Origin: Gammaproteobacteria bacterium
GTDB lineage: Bacteria; Pseudomonadota; Gammaproteobacteria; Pseudomonadales; UBA5518
DNA: 64,000 nucleotides
NCBI GenBank assembly: GCA_016705365.1
Contig: JADIYI010000009.1
Span: forward strand, 310,001 to 374,000
Direction of reading: 5' to 3'
The notes beneath the pieces were generated by a model, which worked only from the letters and a program-made list of their open reading frames with translations, was not told the origin of the DNA and did no database searches. How positions within the stretch are numbered: position 1 is the stretch's first letter; every line of letters starts with the position of its first letter. Of this stretch, positions 35,045-44,037 are shown one piece after another. The translations under genes and the position numbers were made by a program.

Positions 35045-37050
35045 AGCACGATCACCAGCAGGGTCAGCAGGGTCACGAAGCTGTACAGCAGGTACGCCGA
35101 GATGCGTCCGCGCTGCAGATGCCCGACCCATCCCGCCACGGCGAGTACGGCGTTGGCCACGGGAAGATAGAACGCGCTCCAGATGCGGTCCTCGACCTGA
35201 ACGCGATAGACCGGGTCGGTATCGAAGGGTGTGGGCAGTTCCCGGCGCATGCGGAAAAACGGCCCGAAGATATGGCGGATCGGCTGGCCAAAGCCCTCGG
35301 CGGTGTCCTGCATGCGTGGTGTCTGCCCGGCAAAGCCGCAGTCCCAGGCGGGCGCGCGGCGCACGCGCCCGTGATAGGCGCGCTTGGCGACCAGCGCGGT
35401 GAGCGCGAGCACCAGTGCGCTGCCCAGCAGGAACACGATCGGGCTGTAGCTCGCGCGATGCTCCGACAGGGGCACCAGCAGCCAGATGCTCCCTTCGCGC
35501 AGCGCCGGTGAATTGCCCAGCACGCTGCCGATCACCTGATCGAGGTATCCCAGCACAACAGAGGGAACCAGGCCGAGCACAACACAACCGAGCGCGAGCC
35601 ACGCCAGCCCGATCCGCTCGAGTCGCCCGCAATCGCGGGCCTCGTCGAGTGCCGGCTCACGCATCCGGCCGAGGAAGATGACGCCGTAGAACTTGACCAT
35701 CACGTACGCGGCAAGCGCCGCGGTGAGCGCCAGCACCGCGGCACCGAGCGGCACCAGCATGTTGGCGAAGGGTTGCGGGATCTCGGGCGTGAACAGGAAG
35801 GACTGCAGCAGCAGCCACTCCGACACGAAACCGTTGAGCGGTGGCAGACCGGCAATCGCCAGCGTGCCGATCAGCGCCAGCCACGCAACCCAGGGCATGC
35901 GGCGCATCAGACCACCGAGCTTGCCGAGACTGCGCTCATGCGTGGCATGCAGTACCGAGCCGGTAGCCAGGAACAGCAGACTCTTGAAGAAGGCGTGATT
36001 GAGGCAGTGATACAGGGTGGCCGCGAGCGCGAGTGCCGCCAGCGCGGACATCCCGAATGCGTGGAACATCAATGCCAGCCCGAAACCGGCGAACACGATG
36101 CCGATGTTCTCGATGGAGGAGTAGGCGAGCAGGCGCTTCATGTCGGTCTGCACGGCGGCAAACACCACGCCGAACAGCGCGCTGAACAGGCCGAGCGCGA
36201 GGGCGAGTGCTCCCCACCACCATTGCTGCACGGGCAACAGGTCAAAACTGACGCGCAGGATTCCGTAGATCGCGGTTTTCAGCATCACCCCACTCATCAG
36301 GGCGGAGACCGGCGAAGGCGCGGCGGGGTGCGCCTCGGGCAGCCACACGTGCAGCGGTACCAGCCCGGCCTTGGCGCCGAAGCCGAGCATGGCCAGCAGG
36401 AAGGCCACGCTGGACCAGGTCGGGTCGAGGTGGGCGGCACGCATCGCATCGAAGCTGAATTGCCACGAACCGCCCTGCAGCACACCGAAGCACAGCAGCA
36501 GGGAAATCGCGCCCAGATGCGCCAGCAGCAGGTACAGGAAGCCGGCACTGCGTATCTCGGGAATGCGGTGCTGGGTAGTGACCAGGAAGAATGACGCGAG
36601 GGCCATGGTTTCCCAGCTGACCATGAACGAGTAGGCATCGTCGGCGAGCATCACCAGCGCCATGCTGGCGAGGAACGCGTGGTACTGCAGGCACAGCAGC
36701 CCCGGCGAGGCCCCGTCGCCGGCGCGGAAGTAGCCGGCCGAAAACGCCGAAACGCCGGCCGCGGTACCGCCGAGCAGGAACAGGAAGAATGCCGACAGCG
36801 GGTCCAGGCGCAGGCTGAACGGGAGCCCGGGCAGGCCAAGCGGCAATATCATATGGCGCGGTTCGGCGGGCAGCGCGGCTAGCGCGGCGAGCGCCAGAAG
36901 CAGCGCGCAGAGCGCACCCAGCGGAAACAGGACCCGGCCCACATACACCAGGCTGGCGGGACGCAGCAGGCCGAGCAGGCCAATCAGACCCCAGCCGAGC
37001 AGCGCGGCGAGCGCAAGCGTCAGTGGGTCCGGGAAAGAAAGCACGCGCAA
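35041..37050 (-). CDS. hydrogenase-4-like antiporter-type membrane subunit (HyfB/NuoL-like)
   Basis: A 669-residue inner-membrane protein and first gene of the complex. It keeps the proton-channel motifs FGAKAGLVPLHVWLPEAH, APSPVSALMSGVMLKTAIYG and MKRLLAYSSIENIG, with Lys residues for proton relay. Length agrees with HyfB. The operon order is HyfB, C, E, F, G, I-like; no HyfA or HyfH ferredoxin-like subunit is present, so the electron donor must dock directly on the HyfI/HyfG-like part or come from elsewhere. Confidence 0.93.
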   Translation of the reverse strand: MRVLSFPDPLTLALAALLGWGLIGLLGLLRPASLVYVGRVLFPLGALCALLLALAALAALPAEPRHMILPLGLPGLPFSLRLDPLSAFFLFLLGGTAAGVSAFSAGYFRAGDGASPGLLCLQYHAFLASMALVMLADDAYSFMVSWETMALASFFLVTTQHRIPEIRSAGFLYLLLAHLGAISLLLCFGVLQGGSWQFSFDAMRAAHLDPTWSSVAFLLAMLGFGAKAGLVPLHVWLPEAHPAAPSPVSALMSGVMLKTAIYGILRVSFDLLPVQQWWWGALALALGLFSALFGVVFAAVQTDMKRLLAYSSIENIGIVFAGFGLALMFHAFGMSALAALALAATLYHCLNHAFFKSLLFLATGSVLHATHERSLGKLGGLMRRMPWVAWLALIGTLAIAGLPPLNGFVSEWLLLQSFLFTPEIPQPFANMLVPLGAAVLALTAALAAYVMVKFYGVIFLGRMREPALDEARDCGRLERIGLAWLALGCVVLGLVPSVVLGYLDQVIGSVLGNSPALREGSIWLLVPLSEHRASYSPIVFLLGSALVLALTALVAKRAYHGRVRRAPAWDCGFAGQTPRMQDTAEGFGQPIRHIFGPFFRMRRELPTPFDTDPVYRVQVEDRIWSAFYLPVANAVLAVAGWVGHLQRGRISAYLLYSFVTLLTLLVIVL

Positions 37051-37062
37051 GAACCTGCATGG

Positions 37063-37091
37063 TTGAACTTGACTTATGTTAATCCTATACT
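37063..37091 (+). promoter_or_regulatory. sigma-70 promoter of the ribbon-helix-helix gene
   Basis: TTGAAC at 37063-37068, then a 17-base spacer, then TATACT at 37086-37091: a near-consensus promoter pointing right, 39 bases before the start codon. It overlaps the space upstream of the leftward HyfB-like gene. Confidence 0.7.
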
Positions 37092-37127
37092 CATTCTAGG
37101 TGTCGTCAATGTAAATATGATTAACAT
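37076..37127. promoter_or_regulatory. inverted repeat around the promoter, probable regulator site
   Basis: ATGTTAATC at 37076-37084 is exactly complementary to GATTAACAT at 37119-37127. One arm lies between the -35 and -10 boxes and the other next to the start codon. The arrangement suits binding by the adjacent ribbon-helix-helix protein, which could control itself and the divergent hyf-like operon. Confidence 0.55.
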
Positions 37128-37130
37128 TAA

Positions 37131-37325
37131 ATGAGTATTGAAAAACGCACATCACGGTTGACTCTTCTCATTGACCCGGACAAGAAGGCCGTGTTCGAGC
37201 AGCTCTGCGCACGCGAGGATCAGACTCCCTCGCAGGTCGTGCGCCGCCTGATCAGGGACTACATCGAACAGCGGCTCGGGCAACCCTGGAAACCCGGCGA
37301 CAAGGTCGTCGGGACGCCGCAGTAG
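37131..37325 (+). CDS. ribbon-helix-helix (CopG-type) DNA-binding protein
   Basis: A 64-residue protein with a beta-strand TSRLTLLIDPDKKAVFEQL, then the helix-turn-helix pair DQTPSQVVRRLIRDYIEQR. Small RHH dimers repress promoters by inserting the strand in the major groove. It is divergent from the HyfB-like gene and has a strong promoter with an inverted repeat. No toxin partner follows, so a transcriptional regulator of the hyf-like operon is the best guess. Confidence 0.8.
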   Translation: MSIEKRTSRLTLLIDPDKKAVFEQLCAREDQTPSQVVRRLIRDYIEQRLGQPWKPGDKVVGTPQ

Positions 37326-37341
37326 CGGCGCCATCGGGCAG

Positions 37342-37398
37342 GCATCAAATCAGGCCGTTCGGATCTCATATCCGGTCAAGCGCGCGTTGCGGCGCCGG
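37342..37398. repeat. 57-bp direct repeat, right copy
   Basis: Matches 29828-29884 with one difference and lies between the RHH gene and the rightward nitronate monooxygenase-like gene. The left copy borders the leftward FAD-subunit gene, so removing the block between them would leave one repeat in a simple divergent promoter region. Confidence 0.9.
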
Positions 37399-37475
37399 TG
37401 GCCGTTTCAATTGGGCAAGCGAGTGCTTAAATTAGGGCCTCGACAATATTCAACACCTCATACGGGAACAGTGTC

Positions 37476-38582
37476 ATGCGCAATCCCCTGCACACCAAAC
37501 TCTGCGAGCGGCTGGGCATCGAGTATCCAGTCGTCGCGTTCACGCACTGCAAGGACGTCGCGGTCGCCGTCATCAACGCGGGCGGTTTCGCGGTGCTCGG
37601 CGAAGCCATGCATACGCCGGAGCATATCGTGGGCGATATTCGCTGGATCCGCGATCGGGTCAACGGCAAGCCGTTTGGCATCGACCTGGTGCTGCCGGCC
37701 TCGGTTCCCGAGGAAAAGACACTCGAGGAACTGTACGCGATGATTCCGCGCGAACAGCGCGAATACACCGACATGATCATGAAGAAATACTCGGTTCCCA
37801 AGCCGAAGGAACAACTCGAGATTTCGACCTGGGGCGGGCTTGACCAACAGCGCGGCCTGGCCCAGTTGGAGGTGCTGTTCGACGAAAAGGTACCGGTAAT
37901 TGCCTCGGGGCTCGGTTCGCCGGAATTCATGCTCAAGCGGGCACACCAGCTCGGCATCCAGGTCTGGGGCCTGGTCGGCAAGCCACGCCAGGCGAAGAAG
38001 CAGATTGCTGCCGGCACCGACGTGATCATCGCCCAAGGCTACGATGCCGCCGGACACACCGGCAATATCGGCACCTTCTCGATCGTGCCGCAGGTGGTGG
38101 ATGCCGCGCGCGCCGCCGGCGTGCCGATACTCGCCGCCGGTGGTGTCACCACGGGCCGCCACCTCGCGGCCGCGCTCGCGCTCGGCGCCGACGGGGTCTG
38201 GACCGGCTCGCTGTGGCTGGCCTCGCGCGAATCGGACGTGAACCTGCCGATGAAGGAAAAGCTGATCGAGTCGAACGCCGACGACACCTCGTATTCGGAC
38301 TGCATCTCGGGTTACACGATGCGCACGATCCGCTGTCCGTGGCACGTCGAGTGGGACCGTGAAGATGCCCCGGCGGTGCTCAAGCCACCGCTGCAGATGC
38401 TGCTCTCGAACGAGTACATCACCGGCGCCAACGATTACCAGCGCAAGGACCTGATGACCGAGGCAGCGGGCCAGGGCATCGACTACGTGACGGAAATGAA
38501 GCCGGCGCGCCAGATACTCTCCGACATGGTCGAGGAAGCGCTCGATGTGTTCGACCGCTTTGGTGCCGATGACGGAAGTTGA
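37476..38582 (+). CDS. nitronate monooxygenase/IpdC-like flavin oxidoreductase
   Basis: A 368-residue FMN-dependent TIM-barrel protein of the 2-nitropropane dioxygenase family. The FMN and substrate motifs are IIAQGYDAAGHTGNIG, ILAAGGVTTGRHLAAALALG and ADGVWTGSLWL. Members include nitronate monooxygenases and the reductase IpdC of steroid ring degradation; given the surroundings, an IpdC-like acyl-CoA reductase role is plausible but not proven. It overlaps the next small gene. Confidence 0.85.
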   Translation: MRNPLHTKLCERLGIEYPVVAFTHCKDVAVAVINAGGFAVLGEAMHTPEHIVGDIRWIRDRVNGKPFGIDLVLPASVPEEKTLEELYAMIPREQREYTDMIMKKYSVPKPKEQLEISTWGGLDQQRGLAQLEVLFDEKVPVIASGLGSPEFMLKRAHQLGIQVWGLVGKPRQAKKQIAAGTDVIIAQGYDAAGHTGNIGTFSIVPQVVDAARAAGVPILAAGGVTTGRHLAAALALGADGVWTGSLWLASRESDVNLPMKEKLIESNADDTSYSDCISGYTMRTIRCPWHVEWDREDAPAVLKPPLQMLLSNEYITGANDYQRKDLMTEAAGQGIDYVTEMKPARQILSDMVEEALDVFDRFGADDGS

Positions 38583-38847
38583 GGCACAAGCGGGCGAGCC
38601 CTTTCGCGCCGGCTTCGATCCGACGCGCGCGGGTATCCGGGCCGAATGCGACGGCGGTGCCGCGATTGCCGGCACCCGTTTCGCGGGCCGGCAGTTTTTC
38701 GCCGGTACCCTGACCGGCGATTACCGCGACTACGGCATCTACCCGTGGCGCTGGTACCTGATGACGCAACTCAGCCAGGCGCCGAAGGACTTCCCCCACG
38801 AGGCCGTGTGGTGTGACGCGGGCAGCCTCGCGTTCGAAGACGACTGA
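38569..38847 (+). CDS. small hypothetical protein coupled to the NMO-like gene
   Basis: A 92-residue acidic protein with no motif I recognise (contains AGRQFFAGTLTGDYRDYGIYPWRWY). Its ATG at 38569 lies inside the end of the NMO-like gene, so the two are translationally coupled. The EtfB-like gene follows 37 bases later. Codon usage looks normal for the region. It may be an accessory subunit of the flavoprotein pair. Confidence 0.6.
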   Translation: MTEVEAQAGEPFRAGFDPTRAGIRAECDGGAAIAGTRFAGRQFFAGTLTGDYRDYGIYPWRWYLMTQLSQAPKDFPHEAVWCDAGSLAFEDD

Positions 38848-38884
38848 ACAGTGCTCCGCGGAGCAAGTAACGGAGGACAGGAAT

Positions 38885-39685
38885 ATGCGCATCGTGGTTT
38901 GCATCAAGCAGGTGCTGGATCCCAGCGCGGTGAACAACTACGCCCTTGCCGGCAATCTCAGGATCGCGGCCGACGGCCGCACGCTCGATGTTCAGGCCAT
39001 TCCGCGGCTGATCAATGCCTACGACGAACAGGCCCTCGAGGCGGCGCTGCGCCTGCGTGATGCGGGTTGCGAGTGCCGCATCACGGCAGTGTCGATCGGC
39101 CGCGATCTGCAGGACCCGCTCAAGCACTGCGCCGCGCTGGGTGCCGACGAAATCGTGGCGATCGAGGCCAAGGCCGAAACGCTGGATCATCACGTCGTGG
39201 CAAACATCCTCGCCGCCTATATCCGTTCGAGCGGCGGCGCGGACCTGGTGCTGTGCGGACGCCAGGCTTCCGATGACGACCAGGGCGTGGTGCCCGCGCT
39301 GATCGGCGAAGCGCTCGGCTTGCCGATCGCCTCGCTGGCGCGCGCCATCGAGTTAGTGGACGGCGCCCGCTTGCGGGTCACGCGAGTCACCACGGACGGC
39401 GACGAGATCATCGAGGGCGCACTGCCGGCGGTTGTGACCGTCAGCAACGAGCTCGGCGAGCCGCGCTTTCCCAGCGCACGCGACAAGATGGCGGCACGCA
39501 AGAAGGTACCGCTGGATATCTCCGTCGCCTCGCTGGGATTGTCGGACGCGGAACTGACCCCGCGCGTCGTCCTCGCGAAACAGTACATCCCGGAAATACA
39601 CGGGCACTGCGAATTCATCGAAGGCACGCCCGCTGAAGCCGCGCAGCTCCTGTTCGAGAAGCTGCGCGCCGACAAGCTGCTGTAA
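38885..39685 (+). CDS. etfB: electron transfer flavoprotein beta subunit-like protein (no alpha partner)
   Basis: A 266-residue EtfB-type protein that binds AMP and normally pairs with EtfA, which holds FAD, to carry electrons from acyl-CoA dehydrogenases. Motifs include VVCIKQVLDPS, INAYDEQALEAALRLRD, ADLVLCGRQASDDDQG and LPAVVTVSNELGEPRFPS. No etfA follows: the next gene is convergent, seven bases away. It either uses an EtfA encoded elsewhere or has a separate role with the NMO-like protein. Confidence 0.9.
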   Translation: MRIVVCIKQVLDPSAVNNYALAGNLRIAADGRTLDVQAIPRLINAYDEQALEAALRLRDAGCECRITAVSIGRDLQDPLKHCAALGADEIVAIEAKAETLDHHVVANILAAYIRSSGGADLVLCGRQASDDDQGVVPALIGEALGLPIASLARAIELVDGARLRVTRVTTDGDEIIEGALPAVVTVSNELGEPRFPSARDKMAARKKVPLDISVASLGLSDAELTPRVVLAKQYIPEIHGHCEFIEGTPAEAAQLLFEKLRADKLL

Positions 39686-39692
39686 GGCTCCC

Positions 39693-40523
39693 TCAGATCC
39701 CGCGGAACACGGGCTTGCGTTTCTCCAGGAAGGCCGTCGTGCCCTCCTTCGCGTCGAAGGCCGATGCCACCATGGTGCCGGCCACGGCCTCGTAATCGAG
39801 GATCTCTTCCAGGGTGCAGTCCTGCGAGCGATGGATCAGGCGGCGCGCCATGTCCACCGCCACGCTGGCACGCTGCGCAATCAGGCGTGCGTAATCGAAC
39901 GCCGCATCAAACGCCTTGCCCTCGGGAACCAGTTCGTCCAGCAGCCCGATCGCCTTGCTCTCCTCGGCGTTCAGGATCTTCGCGGTTTCGACCATCATCA
40001 AGGCATTCGAGAATCCGACCAGCCGCGGCAGAAACCATGACACTCCGCAATCGGGCGAGACACCGACATTGGTGAAGATCGCCGACATGCGCGTCGTGGT
40101 GTCGCCGAAGCGGCGGTCGCAGGCCATCGCATAGCCCAGCCCCGCGCCGACGGCGGCACCATGGATTGCCGCTATCACCGGCTTGTCGACCGCCACCAGC
40201 TGGCGCACCACGTCGATGAAGGGCCCGCCGGGCGTCTTGCGCTGCGAGCGTGGCAGCGGGCGAGAGGGATCCGAGGTGCCGGGCATCGGTCGCTCGCTGT
40301 CGCCCGAGATGAACTCGAGGTCACCGCCGGCGCAGAATGCCCGGCCCGCACCGTGGAGCAGGATCGCGCGCACCGCGTCATTCTCGCGCAGCGAATAAAG
40401 CAGTTGCGCGAGTTCGGCGGCCAGATCCCAGCTGATCGCGTTGAGCTTGTGCGGCCGGTTGAGCGTGATGATGCCCACACCGTCCTCGATGCGAAACAGC
40501 AGCATGTTTTCTTCCCGGGGCAT
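39693..40523 (-). CDS. enoyl-CoA hydratase/isomerase family protein
   Basis: A 276-residue crotonase. Oxyanion motifs are CAGGDLEFI and GAAVGAGLGYAMACD, and the active-site loop VGVSPDCGVSWFLPRLVG has the Asp of PaaG-type isomerases in place of the hydratase Glu. The start has a strong AGGAGG site. It is the last gene of block 3 and ends seven bases from the convergent EtfB-like gene. Confidence 0.9.
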   Translation of the reverse strand: MPREENMLLFRIEDGVGIITLNRPHKLNAISWDLAAELAQLLYSLRENDAVRAILLHGAGRAFCAGGDLEFISGDSERPMPGTSDPSRPLPRSQRKTPGGPFIDVVRQLVAVDKPVIAAIHGAAVGAGLGYAMACDRRFGDTTTRMSAIFTNVGVSPDCGVSWFLPRLVGFSNALMMVETAKILNAEESKAIGLLDELVPEGKAFDAAFDYARLIAQRASVAVDMARRLIHRSQDCTLEEILDYEAVAGTMVASAFDAKEGTTAFLEKRKPVFRGI

Positions 40524-40544
40524 GGTCTGTCCTCCTGCAGTTGT

Positions 40545-41468
<924 letters not shown>

Positions 41469-41546
41469 GATTCCATTTCCTTGTGTTGCTCGAGTGAATC
41501 ACTGTTGCCCGCCGTCCCCATGGACTGCGCGCCTGCAGGTGCATCG

Positions 41547-43976
41547 CTAGTAGATCACCCCATCTTCCACGAGTTGCCGGTAGCGTTCCTGCGGCATGCC
41601 GAGGATATCCCTGAACACGCGCTCGTTGTCCTGTCCAATCGCGGGGCCAGGCCGTATATCCGCCACGGTGCGGCTGGTCTTCACGTAGGCGCCATAGATC
41701 GTTTCGCTAAAGCCCAGGGGATGCACGACTTCCACGAAAGTCTTTCGCGCACGGTAATGCGGATCCGCCAGCAGGTCTGCGATACACAATACCGGTGCCG
41801 CGGCGACGCCGTGAGCCTGCAGCGTCGTGGCCAATTCATGGTTGTCAAAGGCCAGGATCCATGCCGCAAGCTCGCGGTGCAGTTCATCGATGTTCGCCAC
41901 CCGCGCCGCGCGCGTTGCGAAGCGCTCGGAAGCCGCCCACGCGGGCTTGTCCATCGCGCGCACCAACCCCTGCCATTCCGCCTCGCCCGGCACCGCAATG
42001 CTGATCCAGCGGTCATCACCGGTGCAACGGAACACGCCGTGCGGCGCCGCCCCCGCCAGCGGATGCTCATTGCCCTTCGGGCCACCCACACGTCCGTTCA
42101 GCGCATAATCGATATAGGCCGGACCGACCATTTGCATGATCGCTTCCTGCTGCGAGAAATCGATGTGCTGTCCCTGGCCGCTGGCATCACGATGATGCAG
42201 CGCGGTCAGGATCGCAAACGAGCCGAAGATGCCGACAAAAGGATCGGAGAAGGCATTCTCCACCGGGATCGGCCCGCCGCCCTTGTATCCGACCAGGCTG
42301 TCGAGCCCCGTGGTCGAGGTCACGCTGAGACCATAGGTGCGCACCTCGCGCAGTGGCCCATCGAGACCCGCGGCCGGCATCGAGAGCATCACCAGGTCCT
42401 GTTTGACCTTGCGCAGCTCCTGGTAGCCAAGACCCAGTTGTTCCATCACGCCGGGGCCGAAATTCTCGATCACCACATCGGCTTTTGCGACCAGCTCGAG
42501 CGCGAGGCGTTTCGCTTCCGGTTGCTTGAGGTTGAGCGATACCGAGCCATTGCCGGCCCAGCAGGCGTGGTTCGACAGGCTCCGGTCAGGCCCTGGCACA
42601 CCCTCGGCGAAAGGTGGCAGGTTACGCGTCATATCGATGCGCGCACGCGACTCGATCTTGAGCACTTCGGCACCAAGAAAGCCCAGTGTCTGGCCCGCGA
42701 CCGGCCCGGCCCACACCCAGCCGAAGTTGATCACCCGCAGCCCCTGCAACGGCAGGGCACGACCCGGGTCTTGCGTCGCACCGTGCGGCGCCGCGATTGG
42801 CGTATCCGGCAGCTCGGCGAGTTCACGGCCCAGCTCGGCATTGTGTTCACCCAGCAGCGGCGCGGGTGTCTTCGGCCCGCCCGGTGATTCGGGCAGCCTG
42901 AACGGCGCCCCCAGAGTGCGCACACGACCGAGCGCTGCATGCTCGATGTCGACGAAGTAGTTGCGCGCCGCGAGATGGGGCTGTTCCGCCGCTTCGGCGA
43001 CCGTGAGTACCGCCGTCACCGGGCAACCCGCCGCCTGGCATTTCTCCATGATCTCCATCTTGCCGTGCTGCATCGTCCATTCTTCGATGAACGGATAGAT
43101 CAGGTCGGCATTCTGGGCGCGCTCGAACATGCTCTGGAACAGATCCAGATCCGCCCATTCCGGATTACCCATGACGCGCCGCAATCCGTTCCACTGCCCG
43201 GGCTCCAGCGCCAGCATCCAGACATGACCGTCCATGCAGGGCATGATCGTGGCCGGCGCGCCCTGCGGCATGCCGACGCCGGTGCGCGTGTCGTAGTTGC
43301 CCGTCTGCGCAAAGCCGCCGATGTTCTGCCCGCCGACGAAAGTCGCGGCAATCGTCTCGGCCGTGGATACATCGAGATGCTGGCCACCACCGGCCTGGCG
43401 GCGACCAAGTACCGCAGCCAGGCCCCAGGCCGCCGCGGCAACCGCACCGCAATAGTCGGCCGCGAACGTGCCATGTTCCAGCGGCATCTCGCCGGGGCGC
43501 CCGCAGTAACGATGGCTTGCGCCAGTGAGGTGATAGGCGTTGAGGTCGTACCCGTTCCACTCGCTGTAAGGTCCGGTCTGACCGAAGGGCGTGATCGACA
43601 CCACCACGAGATCGGGGTTGGTGGCGGCCAGCGTGGCGTAATCCAGCCCCCAGGCCCGCATCTGGGCCGGGCTGTGATTCTCGATCAGCAGATCGGCCCA
43701 GGCCAGCAGGCGCAGGAACAGTGCACGCCCCGCCTCGGTGGCGACATCACAGGTGATGCCACGCTTGTTGGTATTGTTGATGAAATAGAGTCCGCTCTTC
43801 TCGGGGTCGCTCACATCACCCGGAAACGGTCCTGCCGCGCGCGCCGTGTCACCTCCAGGCAACTCGACCTTGACCACATCGGCGCCATAATCGGCGAACA
43901 GTCTGGCGCAGAATGGCGCAGAAACCATCTGTCCGAAATCGATGACCTTGATTCCCGCCAGTGCTCCGGCACTCAC
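41547..43976 (-). CDS. fused double class III CoA-transferase (two CaiB/BaiF domains)
   Basis: An 809-residue tandem fusion of two full CaiB-type domains: residues 1 to about 390 (VIDFGQMVSAPFCARLFADYGADVVKVE) and about 405 to 809 (VINFGWVWAGPVAGQTLGFLGAEVLKIE). Both halves have an Asp at the catalytic position (AADYCGAV and AFSDPFVG). Since these enzymes work as interlocked dimers, the fusion would give a self-contained pseudo-dimer with two non-identical sites. It starts at a GTG. Confidence 0.9.
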   Translation of the reverse strand: MSAGALAGIKVIDFGQMVSAPFCARLFADYGADVVKVELPGGDTARAAGPFPGDVSDPEKSGLYFINNTNKRGITCDVATEAGRALFLRLLAWADLLIENHSPAQMRAWGLDYATLAATNPDLVVVSITPFGQTGPYSEWNGYDLNAYHLTGASHRYCGRPGEMPLEHGTFAADYCGAVAAAAWGLAAVLGRRQAGGGQHLDVSTAETIAATFVGGQNIGGFAQTGNYDTRTGVGMPQGAPATIMPCMDGHVWMLALEPGQWNGLRRVMGNPEWADLDLFQSMFERAQNADLIYPFIEEWTMQHGKMEIMEKCQAAGCPVTAVLTVAEAAEQPHLAARNYFVDIEHAALGRVRTLGAPFRLPESPGGPKTPAPLLGEHNAELGRELAELPDTPIAAPHGATQDPGRALPLQGLRVINFGWVWAGPVAGQTLGFLGAEVLKIESRARIDMTRNLPPFAEGVPGPDRSLSNHACWAGNGSVSLNLKQPEAKRLALELVAKADVVIENFGPGVMEQLGLGYQELRKVKQDLVMLSMPAAGLDGPLREVRTYGLSVTSTTGLDSLVGYKGGGPIPVENAFSDPFVGIFGSFAILTALHHRDASGQGQHIDFSQQEAIMQMVGPAYIDYALNGRVGGPKGNEHPLAGAAPHGVFRCTGDDRWISIAVPGEAEWQGLVRAMDKPAWAASERFATRAARVANIDELHRELAAWILAFDNHELATTLQAHGVAAAPVLCIADLLADPHYRARKTFVEVVHPLGFSETIYGAYVKTSRTVADIRPGPAIGQDNERVFRDILGMPQERYRQLVEDGVIY

Positions 43977-44037
43977 CCGCGTGCCCTCTTCACTGCCTGC
44001 TCCTGTTGCGCACTCCCCAAGACGCCATCTCCACCAG

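Noticed and set aside
29942..37050. A functional hydrogenase-4 or formate hydrogenlyase
   Set aside because: The large subunit lacks both nickel-ligand CxxC motifs and no formate dehydrogenase, ferredoxin subunit or maturation gene is present in the window.
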